A stretch of 64,000 nt of DNA from Desulfotignum sp. (GCA_011390335.1 JAABSO010000001.1:231001-295000); one strand, 5' to 3'. Shown: positions 1 through 8,080, counted from the stretch's first letter. The notes: generated from the sequence alone by a model not told the origin. A program made the numbers and translations.

Positions 1-78
1 CGCGCCAATGGAAGAGGTGGCAGTGGTTTTGCCTACGCCGCCTTTTCCGGATGTGACTACAATGATTTTTCCTTCCAA
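1..78 (-). CDS. minD: Septum-site determining ATPase MinD (N-terminal fragment)
   Basis: Only the first 26 codons lie in the window; the gene runs off the left edge. The translation begins with an EGKIIVVTSGKGGVGKTT-type sequence, the deviant Walker A motif of MinD/ParA ATPases. The start is a TTG at 78-76, preceded by an AGAGGTG Shine-Dalgarno sequence, and no ATG fits better. MinD is a membrane-cycling ATPase that recruits MinC to block Z-ring assembly away from midcell. It lies 27 nt after minC on the same strand, the usual min order, so the family call is firm despite the short fragment. Confidence 0.85.
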   Translation of the reverse strand, partial: MEGKIIVVTSGKGGVGKTTATSSIGA

Positions 79-105
79 GTTCGCACCTCTATAGTTAAAT
101 TATGA

Positions 106-795
106 TTATACCGGCTCCGGCCAGGGCATCTTCCTGAACGGATTTGTCGTCATGTAATCCTGGACCAGAATGCTGCCCTTTTTCACGCAGGCAAACTCCG
201 GTGTGGCATGGCTGCGTTCTTCACTGCCGGCAGCAGTTATTGTGCCGATCTTGATACTGGTGGGATCGAAGGCAAGGGCAAATACGATGGCGGTTTCATC
301 TGCCGGGCTGCCGGCATGTACTTTTCCAGCCAGTCTGCCCAGAACAATAATATCCCCGCCGGCAAGAATTTCCGCACCTGGATTGACATCACCAAAAATC
401 ACCACATGCTTTTTTGTGTCAATCTTCTGGCCGGACCGGACCCTGCCCCGGAGCATGAGCACATCACTGCGGTGCTGGTCCCAGCCCCTGGAAAGATCCC
501 GCTGCCGGATTCTTTGTGTGGGGGCAGACTGTTTTTTCGGGGGACTTGTCACCCTGCCCACTTCAAATTTTTCAATCAACCGGGATTTGACAAGGGCAAA
601 AAGATCGTCATGGCCCCGGGCATCCCCCATGTCGATGACCACGTTGGCATTGACTGCCAGATGTTTTAATTTTGTGAAAATTTTATCCACTTCAGTGATC
701 AAAACATCTTCCGGTCGGGAGGGATCCAGAGAGATCCACAACCCCCCGCCCACTCCCTTTATTTTTACAGGCGCGGCGTTTTCAAAATGTATCAT
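106..795 (-). CDS. minC: Septum-site determining protein MinC
   Basis: A 229-residue protein matching MinC in length and architecture. The N-terminal ~100 residues are the variable FtsZ-inhibiting domain. From about residue 110 comes the right-handed beta-helix C-terminal domain with the signature GDVNPGAEILAGGDIIVLG followed by GKVHAG. This domain dimerises and binds MinD. MinC inhibits FtsZ polymerisation at the poles. The ATG at 795 has no strong Shine-Dalgarno sequence but follows a good promoter (845-873). minD begins 27 nt downstream, so the two form an operon. Confidence 0.95.
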   Translation of the reverse strand: MIHFENAAPVKIKGVGGGLWISLDPSRPEDVLITEVDKIFTKLKHLAVNANVVIDMGDARGHDDLFALVKSRLIEKFEVGRVTSPPKKQSAPTQRIRQRDLSRGWDQHRSDVLMLRGRVRSGQKIDTKKHVVIFGDVNPGAEILAGGDIIVLGRLAGKVHAGSPADETAIVFALAFDPTSIKIGTITAAGSEERSHATPEFACVKKGSILVQDYMTTNPFRKMPWPEPV

Positions 796-844
796 GTCTG
801 TTGGTCTGGCAACTGCCTTTTTGTCCTGCGTATAAATTGTGGGA

Positions 845-873
845 AATATATGAGATAAGGCAAATCATGTCAA
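845..873 (-). promoter_or_regulatory. Sigma70-type promoter for minCD
   Basis: On the minus strand TTGACA (868-873) and TATATT (845-850) are separated by exactly 17 bp. This predicts a start near 838 and a 5' leader of about 40 nt before minC. It faces away from the aro promoter. Confidence 0.7.
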
Positions 874-878
874 GCAAT

Positions 879-897
879 GAAAATGAGAATCATTCTT
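879..897. promoter_or_regulatory. Fur-box-like palindrome between divergent promoters
   Basis: GAAAATGAGAATCATTCTT matches the classical 19-bp Fur consensus (GATAATGATAATCATTATC) at 15 positions, with the core palindrome AATGA-GAA-TCATT at 882-894. It abuts the minC -35 element and sits about 24 bp upstream of the aro -35. Whether it is a real Fur/PerR site is inference. The window encodes one Fur-family protein at 4358. Confidence 0.4.
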
Positions 898-920
898 TCT
901 CATGGTATTTGTTTTTTTCA

Positions 921-948
921 TTGACACCAAAAAAAGAGTCTCTATAAT
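921..948 (+). promoter_or_regulatory. Sigma70-type promoter for aroF-aroB
   Basis: TTGACA (921-926) and a perfect TATAAT (943-948) are spaced by 16 bp. The expected start is near 955, giving an untranslated leader of about 187 nt before the aroF ATG at 1143. That is long enough to hold a regulatory element. Confidence 0.75.
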
Positions 949-956
949 ACGCTGCC

Positions 957-1118
957 ATGAATCTGTTCTTATACATAGAAACATACGCCCATAAATTCCT
1001 GCATACAGGCCCTGCTGCCGGCACCACATCTGTGTGTGAAACATACTGCCCACAATTGTTTTCCCATACAGGCCTGATATTCCAAGCCTTTTGTGTTGCC
1101 CTAACCTGTGAATGCTGA
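957..1118 (+). other. Possible leader ORF (53 codons) in the aroF leader
   Basis: An ATG two nucleotides after the predicted transcription start opens a 53-codon frame ending TGA at 1116-1118, 24 nt before aroF. The peptide is unusually rich in Phe, Tyr and Cys (8 Phe/Tyr and 5 Cys) and holds two related segments, ETYAHKFLHTG and ETYCPQLFSHTG. No Shine-Dalgarno sequence is visible, so it would have to be leaderless. It could be an attenuator-type leader peptide, but it may simply be a chance frame across a DNA or RNA repeat. Confidence 0.2.
978..1074 (+). repeat. Two imperfect direct repeats in the aroF leader
   Basis: Copy 1 at 978-1011 and copy 2 at 1038-1074 share GAAACATAC at the start, a GCCCA core, and CATACAGGCC at the end. 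The copies start 60 nt apart and differ by a 3-nt insertion. Both lie between the predicted transcription start and the aroF start codon. Confidence 0.6.
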
Positions 1119-1142
1119 TAAAACCCATAATGGAGGCTTTGA

Positions 1143-2153
1143 ATGTTACTTGTAATGCAAAAAGGCACAACTGAAGATCAGGTCCGGGCTGTTGTTGCAG
1201 CTGTTGAAAAAAAAGGCTACACAGCCCGGCCCATACCCGGAGGAGACCGGGTATCCATCGGCATCCTGTACAACAAAGGATCTGTGGACGCCGGCCATTT
1301 TCTGGGACTTGACGGTGTAAAGGAGGTTATTCCGGTGACAAAACCCTATAAACTTGTCAGCCGGGAGTTCAGGCAGGAAAACACCCAGGTCAAAATTGGT
1401 GACGCTGTTTTCGGCAATGGTACCATGCCCGTGATTGCCGGCCCCTGTGCTGTTGAAAGCCAAAAGCAGGTGCTGGCAATTGCAGCATCGGTGAAAAAAG
1501 CCGGGGCCACCCTTTTCAGAGGGGGGGCATTCAAGCCCAGAACATCCCCCTATTCCTTCCAGGGACTTGGAAAAAAAGGCCTTGAATACCTGGCCCGTGT
1601 CAGAGAAGAAACCGGACTTCCTGTGGTCACCGAAGTCATGGATACCGAAACCTTTGATTTGGTGGAAGCCTGCGTGGATGTCATCCAGATCGGTACCAGG
1701 AACATGCAGAATTTTTCCCTGCTGCGGCGGGCCGGGCAGTCGAAAAAGCCGGTCATCCTGAAGCGGGGCATGTCTGCCATGCTCGAAGAATGGCTCATGG
1801 CGGCGGAATATATCATGGAAGAGGGCAACACCAATGTGATTCTGTGTGAACGCGGAGTCCGGACCTTTGTGCGCCACAGCAGAAATACCCTGGATCTGTC
1901 TGTTGTGCCGGCAGTAAAAAAAGAAAGCCACCTGCCGGTGATTGTGGATCCCAGCCATGCCGCAGGGGTCCGGGACCAGGTGGTCTGGCTGGCCTATGCA
2001 TCTGCCGCCTTAGGGGTGGACGGCCTCATGATTGAGGTCCACAACCACCCGGAAGAGGCATTGAGCGACGGGGCCCAGTCTCTGTATCCGGACCAGTTTG
2101 CACAGGTTATGGAAAAAATGCGTGCCATCAGAACCATCATTGAAGCTTCGTGA
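1143..2153 (+). CDS. aroF: 3-deoxy-7-phosphoheptulonate (DAHP) synthase, type I-beta
   Basis: A 336-residue DAHP synthase of the KDSA-like type I-beta class, catalysing condensation of PEP and erythrose 4-phosphate, the first shikimate-pathway step. The N-terminal ~70 residues look like the ferredoxin-like regulatory domain of Thermotoga-type enzymes. The TIM barrel follows with AGPCAVES, FRGGAFKPRTSPYSFQG, IQIGTRNMQN, the KRG and CERG motifs, and DPSHAAG. These carry the PEP/phosphate ligands and the metal-site Cys and His. GGAGG at 1132-1136 supports the ATG at 1143. It overlaps aroB by 4 nt (GTGA), which implies translational coupling. Confidence 0.93.
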   Translation: MLLVMQKGTTEDQVRAVVAAVEKKGYTARPIPGGDRVSIGILYNKGSVDAGHFLGLDGVKEVIPVTKPYKLVSREFRQENTQVKIGDAVFGNGTMPVIAGPCAVESQKQVLAIAASVKKAGATLFRGGAFKPRTSPYSFQGLGKKGLEYLARVREETGLPVVTEVMDTETFDLVEACVDVIQIGTRNMQNFSLLRRAGQSKKPVILKRGMSAMLEEWLMAAEYIMEEGNTNVILCERGVRTFVRHSRNTLDLSVVPAVKKESHLPVIVDPSHAAGVRDQVVWLAYASAALGVDGLMIEVHNHPEEALSDGAQSLYPDQFAQVMEKMRAIRTIIEAS

Positions 2154-3190
2154 AAACCCTTCACATACAGGGGAAATGGGGTGATTCCGCTATCCATGTG
2201 GGGGAGCGCCTGGCCAATATCGGGGCATATCTGCCAGACCAGCCCCTGGTGATCATCACCGATGAAAACATAAAAACCCTTTATGGCCATGCCTTTCCCA
2301 AAGCACCTGTCATCACCATCGGTATGGGAGAACAGATCAAAACCCTGGCCACAGTAGAATATATTTTAACCCGGCTGGTGGATCTGGGATGTGACCGGTC
2401 CTGTTTCATTCTGGGAATCGGCGGCGGCATTGTCTGCGATATCACCGGATTTTCGGCCTCTATTTTCCTGCGGGGGGTGAATTTCGGATTTGTTTCCACC
2501 TCCCTGCTGTCCCAGGTGGATGCCAGCCTGGGGGGCAAAAACGGGGTCAATCTGTCTGCCTACAAAAACATGGTGGGGGTGTTCAACCAGCCCTGTTTTG
2601 TGATCTGTGATCTGGAGATGCTCAAAACCCTGCCACAGGATGAAATTTCCAATGGCCTGGCGGAAATTGTCAAACATGCCTTGATTGCAGATGCTGATAT
2701 GCTGGCCTTTATCGAAAAAAACCAGGAAAAAGCCCTGAAACTAAATCCCCGGATCATATTGCACCTGGTATCTGACTCTGTGGCCATCAAGTCCCGTGTG
2801 GTGCAGCAGGATGAACATGAAACAGGCGAACGCCGTAAACTCAATTTCGGCCATACCATCGGTCATGCCATTGAAAAAATCGATCCCTGTGGACACGGCC
2901 GGGCTGTTTCCCGGGGCATGGCAGCGGCTGCTGTGTTTTCCATGAAAAAAGGGCTGCTTGGCTCCCGGGAGGTGGAGCGCATTCTTACCCTGCTCCAGGG
3001 GCTTGGCCTGCCCACGGACCTGCATTACGATGCCGCTAAAATCATGAATGCAGCCGGCAGGGACAAAAAAAAACATGGGCATTTTGTGTATTATGTGTTT
3101 CTGGAAGCCATGGGAAGCGCCAGGGTGGAAAAAATTTCTTTTGATGCCCTGAATGGCTTTATCCGGTCAGTTTTTAAAACCGCTTTTTAA
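2150..3190 (+). CDS. aroB: 3-dehydroquinate synthase family protein
   Basis: A 346-residue protein of the sugar-phosphate cyclase family, which turns DAHP into 3-dehydroquinate. Visible features are GIGGGIVCDITGF (NAD binding), STSLLSQVDASLGGKNGVN, a NGLAEIVKHALI segment carrying metal and substrate ligands, and LNFGHTIGHAIE with metal-binding His residues. The GTG start at 2150 overlaps the aroF stop. Length and motif order are normal. The 3' end overlaps the convergent SUMF1-type gene by 17 nt. With aroF it supplies the first two steps of chorismate synthesis. Confidence 0.92.
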   Translation: MKTLHIQGKWGDSAIHVGERLANIGAYLPDQPLVIITDENIKTLYGHAFPKAPVITIGMGEQIKTLATVEYILTRLVDLGCDRSCFILGIGGGIVCDITGFSASIFLRGVNFGFVSTSLLSQVDASLGGKNGVNLSAYKNMVGVFNQPCFVICDLEMLKTLPQDEISNGLAEIVKHALIADADMLAFIEKNQEKALKLNPRIILHLVSDSVAIKSRVVQQDEHETGERRKLNFGHTIGHAIEKIDPCGHGRAVSRGMAAAAVFSMKKGLLGSREVERILTLLQGLGLPTDLHYDAAKIMNAAGRDKKKHGHFVYYVFLEAMGSARVEKISFDALNGFIRSVFKTAF

Positions 3191-4229
3191 CCACCAGCCG
3201 GAACCCCACCCGTTCGCTTTTCATGGCCGGCATCATGCCCTGGCGGCGGGTACATCCGGTTGCTGATACATTATCGCTGTATGCCCCGCCCCGGACCACC
3301 CGGGGCCGCCCGTTCTCTTTAAAACCGTACCTGTCTGATCCATGGTCCGGGTAACCATTTTTATCATAGACATCCCTGCACCATTCCCCGACATTACCGC
3401 TCATATGATACAATCCCAGGTCGTTGGCATAAAAACTGTCCACCGGTGCGGTCCGTCCCTGAAAAGAACCGCTGTCACAACTGCCGCAGTTGGCTTGGGG
3501 CATGAAATCCTCTCTTCCCCAGGCATAGGGAATCTTGCGGCCCCTGTTCCGGCATCCATATTCCCACTGGGCTTCGGTGGGCAAAGAAAATTTATGGGGG
3601 ATTTTCTGGTTGAGTTCCCGGATAAATTCTCTCACCTGTTCAAAAGAAACCATTTCCAAGGGATATATGGCGCCATCCTGGAACCGGGAGGGGTTGGATC
3701 CCATAAGGCCCTGCCACTGGCCCTGGGTGACTTCATGGGCACCCATCCAATACCCGTCCAGACATACTTGGTGAACAGGAAATTCATTTTCCCGACATTT
3801 GTCTGCATTTTTGTGGCACCCCATGGGAAAACATCCCCCTGGAATCCAGACAAACATCATACCTGTGACAGGGTCCTCCCAGCGCACACCTATCCGGTTT
3901 CCGGCAAAATCCTCCCGGAACTGCAGCAGGGTGTCACAATCACCTGCATATTTCCATAATTTCAAATCATTCCAGAGTATTTCCGCTTTTTTGTCCCCCA
4001 GTTCATGTGCCTGTCTGATCCAGCATTTTGCCTTGGCAGGATCCTTGAGCACCCCGTCACCTTCATAATAGGCCTGGCCCAGTTTCCGCATGGCCCGGGT
4101 ATCTCCCTGGCGCGCTGACTGAATCAAATCAGTGATTTGCTGGCTGTCCAGGGCATGACCCGGAAAAGGATTTCCCCAAAAAAAGGCTGTGCATAGCAGA
4201 ATCACCTGGCATAATCGCAAATTTCTCAT
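3174..4229 (-). CDS. Exported Sel1-repeat/SUMF1 (FGE-sulfatase fold) protein
   Basis: A 351-residue exported protein. A signal peptide (RLCQVILLCTAFFWG... GHA) leads into about two Sel1-like repeats (roughly residues 30-85, with GDTRAMRKLGQAYYEGDGV). The C-terminal ~230 residues are a formylglycine-generating-enzyme fold: VWIPGGCFPMG, VTQGQWQGLMGSNPSRF, LPTEAQWEYGCR, GNVGEWCRDVY, RVVRGGAYSDN, ERVGFRLV. The paired active-site cysteines of genuine sulfatase-activating FGE are not obvious, so it may be a binding or regulatory member rather than an FGE. A strong GGGAGGG ribosome site precedes the ATG. It is divergent from the perR-like gene. Confidence 0.85.
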   Translation of the reverse strand: MRNLRLCQVILLCTAFFWGNPFPGHALDSQQITDLIQSARQGDTRAMRKLGQAYYEGDGVLKDPAKAKCWIRQAHELGDKKAEILWNDLKLWKYAGDCDTLLQFREDFAGNRIGVRWEDPVTGMMFVWIPGGCFPMGCHKNADKCRENEFPVHQVCLDGYWMGAHEVTQGQWQGLMGSNPSRFQDGAIYPLEMVSFEQVREFIRELNQKIPHKFSLPTEAQWEYGCRNRGRKIPYAWGREDFMPQANCGSCDSGSFQGRTAPVDSFYANDLGLYHMSGNVGEWCRDVYDKNGYPDHGSDRYGFKENGRPRVVRGGAYSDNVSATGCTRRQGMMPAMKSERVGFRLVVKKRF

Positions 4230-4303
4230 GGTCCCTCCCTGAATTTATGAACATGATTGTTATCCAGTATAGCAGGTTGGCAGATATTTTTCTCAAGTTT
4301 TCC

Positions 4304-4332
4304 TTGACAAATAGGTATTAATCCTATTTAAT
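4304..4332 (+). promoter_or_regulatory. Promoter with embedded Fur/PerR-type operator
   Basis: TTGACA (4304-4309) and TTTAAT (4327-4332) are spaced by 17 bp. Between them lies a perfect 7-7-7 inverted repeat, AAATAGG-TATTAAT-CCTATTT (4309-4329). An operator bound here would occlude RNA polymerase. The next gene encodes a Fur-family repressor, so autoregulation and control of the following rubrerythrin gene are likely. Confidence 0.7.
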
Positions 4333-4357
4333 AGCCAAAATGAACAAGAAAGAGGAG

Positions 4358-4816
4358 ATGAGTGTGGACCGGTTCACCCAATTGTGCAAAAATCATGGAT
4401 TAAAAATCACCCCCCAGCGGGCAGCAGTATATGCTGCGCTGAAAAATTCAAAAGAGCATCCCAGTGCTGACCAAATCCATAAACAACTTTTGCACAGCTT
4501 TCCCAACATTTCTCTGGATACGGTGAACCGCACCTTGATCACCTTTGCCCGGATTCAGATAATTGATGTTGTGGAAGGCCAGGGAGATCCCAGAAGATTT
4601 GATCCCAACCGGGAAGACCACCACCATTTTTACTGCCTGTCCTGCAATACAATTTTTGATTTTCATGATCCCGACCTGGAACAGCTCCCGCTGCCGGAAG
4701 AGATCACACGGACCTGTACCATAACCGGGAAACGGCTCTGCCTGACCGGCTATTGTGAGGACTGCAGACAGCACAAACAAAAGCATCAGCCAATTAATTT
4801 TTGTAAACCCTATTAA
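4358..4816 (+). CDS. Fur-family transcriptional regulator (PerR-like)
   Basis: About 152 residues. The N-terminal winged helix is recognisable (LKITPQRAAVYAALKNSKEHPSADQIHKQL, then SLDTVNRTL). The C-terminal dimerisation half has the HHHFYC metal-ligand cluster and two Cys pairs (CLSC and CEDC) that would hold structural zinc. It resembles peroxide sensors more than iron-uptake Fur because rubrerythrin follows 15 nt later. The start is uncertain: an ATG at 4340 lies at the predicted transcript start, the ATG at 4358 abuts GAGGAG, and a GTG at 4364 has the best-spaced Shine-Dalgarno. The metal and the inducer are inferred. Confidence 0.88.
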   Translation: MSVDRFTQLCKNHGLKITPQRAAVYAALKNSKEHPSADQIHKQLLHSFPNISLDTVNRTLITFARIQIIDVVEGQGDPRRFDPNREDHHHFYCLSCNTIFDFHDPDLEQLPLPEEITRTCTITGKRLCLTGYCEDCRQHKQKHQPINFCKPY

Positions 4817-4831
4817 TAAGGAGGAAAATCC

Positions 4832-5407
4832 ATGCCAAGTCTAAAAGGAACCAAAACCGAAAAAAATCTGTTAACCGCTTTTGCCGGTGAATCCCAGGCA
4901 AGAAACCGGTATACCTACTTTGCCAGCAAAGCCAAAAAAGAAGGGTATGTCCAGATATCTGACATATTTTCCGAGACTGCTGACCAGGAAAAAGAACATG
5001 CCAAACGGCTCTTCAAATTTCTGGAAGGCGGTGAGGTAGAAATCACTGCAGCCTTTCCAGCCGGTGTCATTGACACCACAGTGGAAAATTTGAAAGCAGC
5101 TTCCGCAGGTGAAGCCTATGAATGGACAGAGATGTATCCGGGATTTGCTGCGGTGGCAAGAGAAGAGGGTTTTGATGCCATTGCCATGGTATTTGAAGCC
5201 ATTGCTGTTGCGGAAAAACAGCATGATAAGCGCTACAAAGATCTGGTCGCCAATATCGAAGGCGGCAAAGTCTTTAAAAAAGATGCCCCTGTCACATGGC
5301 GCTGCCGCAACTGCGGATACCTGCATGAAGGGACGGAAGCCCCTGAATTGTGCCCGGCATGTGCCCATGAACAGGCCCATTTTGAGGTTCTGGGAGAAAA
5401 CTGGTAA
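4832..5407 (+). CDS. rbr: Rubrerythrin
   Basis: A 191-residue rubrerythrin, the NADH/rubredoxin-linked peroxidase of anaerobes. Residues 1-145 form the four-helix diiron domain, with glutamate/histidine ligands in FAGESQARNRY, ETADQEKEHAKRL, VAREEGF and AIAVAEKQHDKRY. The C-terminal ~45 residues are a rubredoxin-like domain with CRNCGY and CPAC binding one Fe(SCys)4. A strong AAGGAGG lies upstream. It follows the perR-like gene, the standard peroxide-defence arrangement, and ends before a hairpin terminator. Confidence 0.96.
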   Translation: MPSLKGTKTEKNLLTAFAGESQARNRYTYFASKAKKEGYVQISDIFSETADQEKEHAKRLFKFLEGGEVEITAAFPAGVIDTTVENLKAASAGEAYEWTEMYPGFAAVAREEGFDAIAMVFEAIAVAEKQHDKRYKDLVANIEGGKVFKKDAPVTWRCRNCGYLHEGTEAPELCPACAHEQAHFEVLGENW

Positions 5408-5450
5408 GCCGGAACAACCGCCTCACTTCTTAAAAAACAACACCCCCGTC

Positions 5451-5491
5451 CCAGGCCCTGGATTTCTTTAACAAATGGATCCAGGGCCTGG
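5451..5491 (+). terminator. Hairpin terminator after rubrerythrin
   Basis: A perfect 13-bp stem, CCAGGCCCTGGAT (5451-5463) with ATCCAGGGCCTGG (5479-5491), around a 15-nt loop. It lies 44 nt after the rubrerythrin stop. The downstream T-run is weak (ATTTT), so it may act as a transcript-end stabiliser as well as a terminator. Confidence 0.6.
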
Positions 5492-5633
5492 ATCCATTTT
5501 GCCCCCCGGTGTGCATACACCGCTTTGGTATCTTGTCACAAATCGCCCTTCATGCTGCATTACAAGGCCGGCAGAGGGGGTGAAAACACACAGAAGATGG
5601 TTTGACAAAACATTGGGGCGGCCCATTCATTAT

Positions 5634-5662
5634 TTGACAAAACCGCCTTATGCACATATAGT
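5634..5662 (+). promoter_or_regulatory. Sigma70-type promoter upstream of trxA
   Basis: TTGACA (5634-5639) and TATAGT (5657-5662) are spaced by 17 bp. The predicted start near 5669 leaves a leader of about 190 nt. A second TTGACA at about 5602 has no good -10 element. Confidence 0.6.
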
Positions 5663-5860
5663 TACAGACAATTGGTCACAGAGGATGCAGCCCCGACGGT
5701 TGTATCAGGGAGCACAACACATGCGCCCCAAAGCTGGTCAACAGCGATCCTGTCTGGCCGATGCCCGGCACAAAACCGAATTGGTAGCGCAGGCGCGTCA
5801 CTGAGGCGGCTGTATTCTAAATACAGCTGATTTTAACCTTAAATAGAACAGGATATACCC
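5663..5860 (+). other. Long trxA leader without a gene
   Basis: No convincing ORF or known RNA is seen between rubrerythrin and trxA beyond the terminator and promoter noted. The leader ends with an 8-bp stem hairpin, GCTGTATT-CTA-AATACAGC (5809-5827), 33 nt before the trxA ATG. It could influence trxA translation, which is inference. Confidence 0.35.
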
Positions 5861-6187
5861 ATGGCAGAAAATATTATAGAAATCGATGATGATGGATTTG
5901 AAAAAAAAGTACTGCAGTCGGAAAAACCCATAATGGTGGATTTTTGGGCCCCCTGGTGCGGCCCCTGCAAAGCCATCGCCCCCACTGTTGAAGCACTGGA
6001 AAAAGAATATGGCGACCAGATGACCTTTGCCAAAGTCAATGTGGATGAAAATCCCATCAGCCCAAGCAAATACGGGGTCCAGGCCATTCCCACCCTGATC
6101 TTTTTCAAGAATGGAGAAGTTGCCGAACAGATTACCGGCATGGTTGGCAAGGAAAAACTTGAGCAGACCATAAAAAATGTCTTGTAA
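5861..6187 (+). CDS. trxA: Thioredoxin
   Basis: A 108-residue classical thioredoxin. The active site FWAPWCGPCKAIAP contains the CGPC dithiol, and the cis-proline loop is AIPTLIFFKNGE. Length and fold order are normal. It reduces cytoplasmic protein disulfides and peroxidases and is itself reduced by TrxB, encoded 12 nt downstream, so the two are co-transcribed. Confidence 0.97.
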   Translation: MAENIIEIDDDGFEKKVLQSEKPIMVDFWAPWCGPCKAIAPTVEALEKEYGDQMTFAKVNVDENPISPSKYGVQAIPTLIFFKNGEVAEQITGMVGKEKLEQTIKNVL

Positions 6188-6199
6188 GGAGACTTTTGC

Positions 6200-7120
6200 A
6201 TGACCGATTTTGATTATGATCTTGTGATCATCGGTGCCGGCCCTGCCGGACTCACTGCCGGACTTTATGCGGCCAGGGCCAGAATGGATGTACTGCTGCT
6301 GGAAAAAGCCGTCCCAGGCGGCCAGATCATTGTCACAGACTGGATAGAAAACTACCCCGGATTTCCCGAAGGTATCAGCGGATTTGATCTGGCGGAAAAA
6401 ATGAAAAACCAGGCCGAAGAGATGGGTCTGAAAATAGATACAGCAGAGGTCAAGTCCCTGAATCTGGGCACTGATGTAAAAGAGGTGGTGCTTGCGGACC
6501 AAACCATAAAAGCCAAAAGCCTGATCATTGCATCCGGTGCTTCTCCCAAAAAACTGGGAATCGGCGAAGACCGGTATATGGGCAAGGGAATTTCATTCTG
6601 TGCCACCTGTGATGCCCCTTTTTTCAAGGAAAAAACCGTTGTGGCCATCGGCGGCGGCGACACAGCGGTTCAGGAATCCATCTACCTGACCAAGTTTGCC
6701 AAAAAGGTCTATCTGGTCCACCGCAGGGATGAACTCCGGGCAACCAAAATTCTCCAGGAAAGGGCCTTTGCCAATGATAAGATTGAAATGGTCTGGGATA
6801 CTGTTGCCACAGGTGTTGATGGCTTGTTTGGTATCGAGGGGGTCCATGTCCGAAATGTCAAAACCGGCGAAGAAAAAACCCTTTCGGCAAACGGGTGCTT
6901 CATCTGGGTGGGCACCTCGCCCAATGCCCAATTTATCGGGGATGGTATCAAGACCGATGCATACGGATTTATCCGTGCCGATGCCCGGATGGAAACCAGC
7001 GTGCCAGGGGTTTTTGCTGCAGGCGATATCAGGGACACCCCGCTGCGCCAGGTTTCCACAGCCGTGGGTGACGGCGCCATAGCTGCTGTTTCTGCAGAAC
7101 ATTATATTGAGAACTTGTAA
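6200..7120 (+). CDS. trxB: Thioredoxin reductase
   Basis: A 306-residue low-molecular-weight thioredoxin reductase. Visible are the FAD-binding GAGPAGLTAGLYAARA, the redox-active CATC at about residues 135-138, the NAD(P)H-binding GGGDTAVQE with HRRDELRA (the two Arg residues favour NADPH), and the C-terminal FAD motif GVFAAGDI. It transfers electrons to the thioredoxin encoded 12 nt upstream. It ends one nucleotide before the bamD-like start, so the three genes form one transcript. Confidence 0.97.
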   Translation: MTDFDYDLVIIGAGPAGLTAGLYAARARMDVLLLEKAVPGGQIIVTDWIENYPGFPEGISGFDLAEKMKNQAEEMGLKIDTAEVKSLNLGTDVKEVVLADQTIKAKSLIIASGASPKKLGIGEDRYMGKGISFCATCDAPFFKEKTVVAIGGGDTAVQESIYLTKFAKKVYLVHRRDELRATKILQERAFANDKIEMVWDTVATGVDGLFGIEGVHVRNVKTGEEKTLSANGCFIWVGTSPNAQFIGDGIKTDAYGFIRADARMETSVPGVFAAGDIRDTPLRQVSTAVGDGAIAAVSAEHYIENL

Positions 7121-7121
7121 A

Positions 7122-7781
7122 ATGAAAAAAATATTGTCTCTGGCATGTCTGGTGCTGCTTGTTTCGGGCTGCTCCCTGTTTGAAGATTCCCGAAGAATGG
7201 AAAAAACCGCTGAACAGCTTGCTGCTGAAGGTGCATCCGCTTTTATGCGCGAGGATTACAAGGATGCGGTCAAAGCGTATACTGATCTTAAAGACTGGTA
7301 TCCTTTTTCCAGATACGCCATCCTGGCGGAACTCAAAATTGCTGATGCCCATTTTCACCTTGAAGAATATGAACAGGCAGTGATTGCCTATGAGCAATTT
7401 GAAAATTTGCACCCCAGAAATGAGGCTGTCCCCTATGTTATCTATCAGATAGGCATGTGCTGGTTTAACCGGATAGATACCGTGGACAGGGATATCACTC
7501 CGGCAAAAAATGCCCTGGCCCAGTTCAAAAGATTGACAGAGCAGTTTCCAGACAGCGAATATGCCCGAAAAGCGCCTGATCTGATCAATGCCTGCATTGA
7601 CAAGATTGCCGGCCATGAACTGTATGTGGCACAATTTTATATGAAAACCGGACAATACCAGGCTGCCTTGAAACGGTTTGAATATATTGTGGAATTCTAT
7701 CCCGGCACAGAACACAGCCAGACCGCTTTGAACCAGATCCCCGAATGCGCTGCCAAGGCGGAATCCGCCAAAAAAGAGTAG
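7122..7781 (+). CDS. bamD: Outer membrane assembly lipoprotein, BamD/YfiO family
   Basis: A 219-residue lipoprotein. Residues 1-17 are a type II signal peptide with lipobox LVSGC; the acylated Cys is at residue 17. The rest consists of TPR-like helical repeats ([43 protein letters not shown]) typical of BamD, which sits on the inner leaflet of the outer membrane and helps BamA insert beta-barrel proteins. The ATG at 7122 is chosen over an upstream in-frame start because the signal peptide begins there. The link with trxAB may be only positional. Confidence 0.85.
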   Translation: MKKILSLACLVLLVSGCSLFEDSRRMEKTAEQLAAEGASAFMREDYKDAVKAYTDLKDWYPFSRYAILAELKIADAHFHLEEYEQAVIAYEQFENLHPRNEAVPYVIYQIGMCWFNRIDTVDRDITPAKNALAQFKRLTEQFPDSEYARKAPDLINACIDKIAGHELYVAQFYMKTGQYQAALKRFEYIVEFYPGTEHSQTALNQIPECAAKAESAKKE

Positions 7782-7867
7782 TTTTTTCTTTACTTTTTCC
7801 CAAAGAAGAGGTAAGAGTATCAGGTTATATTTTTTATGGAATAATTTTTCTTTCAGGAGTTTTGGAT

Positions 7868-8062
7868 ATGTCAAAAGAATGTGCCATTTGCGGAAAAAAA
7901 CCCATGGTGGGCAACAATGTCAGCCATGCACACAACCTGAACAAAAGAAGGTTCAATCCCAATCTGCAACGGGTCCGGGCCCTTATCAAAGAGGGCTGCG
8001 TCAGAAAAATTGACGTGTGCACCAGCTGCATCAAAGCAGGCAAGGTTACCAAGGCCGCATAA
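7868..8062 (+). CDS. rpmB: 50S ribosomal protein L28
   Basis: A 64-residue L28 with the family start [19 protein letters not shown] and the conserved NPNLQRVR. Two Cys pairs (CAIC near the N-terminus, CTSC near the C-terminus) indicate the zinc-binding form. The ATG at 7868 is preceded by CAGGAG. It stands alone between bamD and the convergent phoH-like gene. Confidence 0.97.
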   Translation: MSKECAICGKKPMVGNNVSHAHNLNKRRFNPNLQRVRALIKEGCVRKIDVCTSCIKAGKVTKAA

Positions 8063-8080
8063 GTTCCGGACAGGCCACGT

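Noticed and set aside
170..835. Long plus-strand frames antisense to minC
   Set aside because: Composition is biased by the true minus-strand gene, and no domain or ribosome site is seen.
865..1170. Minus-strand frames of 92-101 codons in the minC-aroF gap
   Set aside because: They run antisense through the aro promoter and leader, lack ribosome sites and look random.
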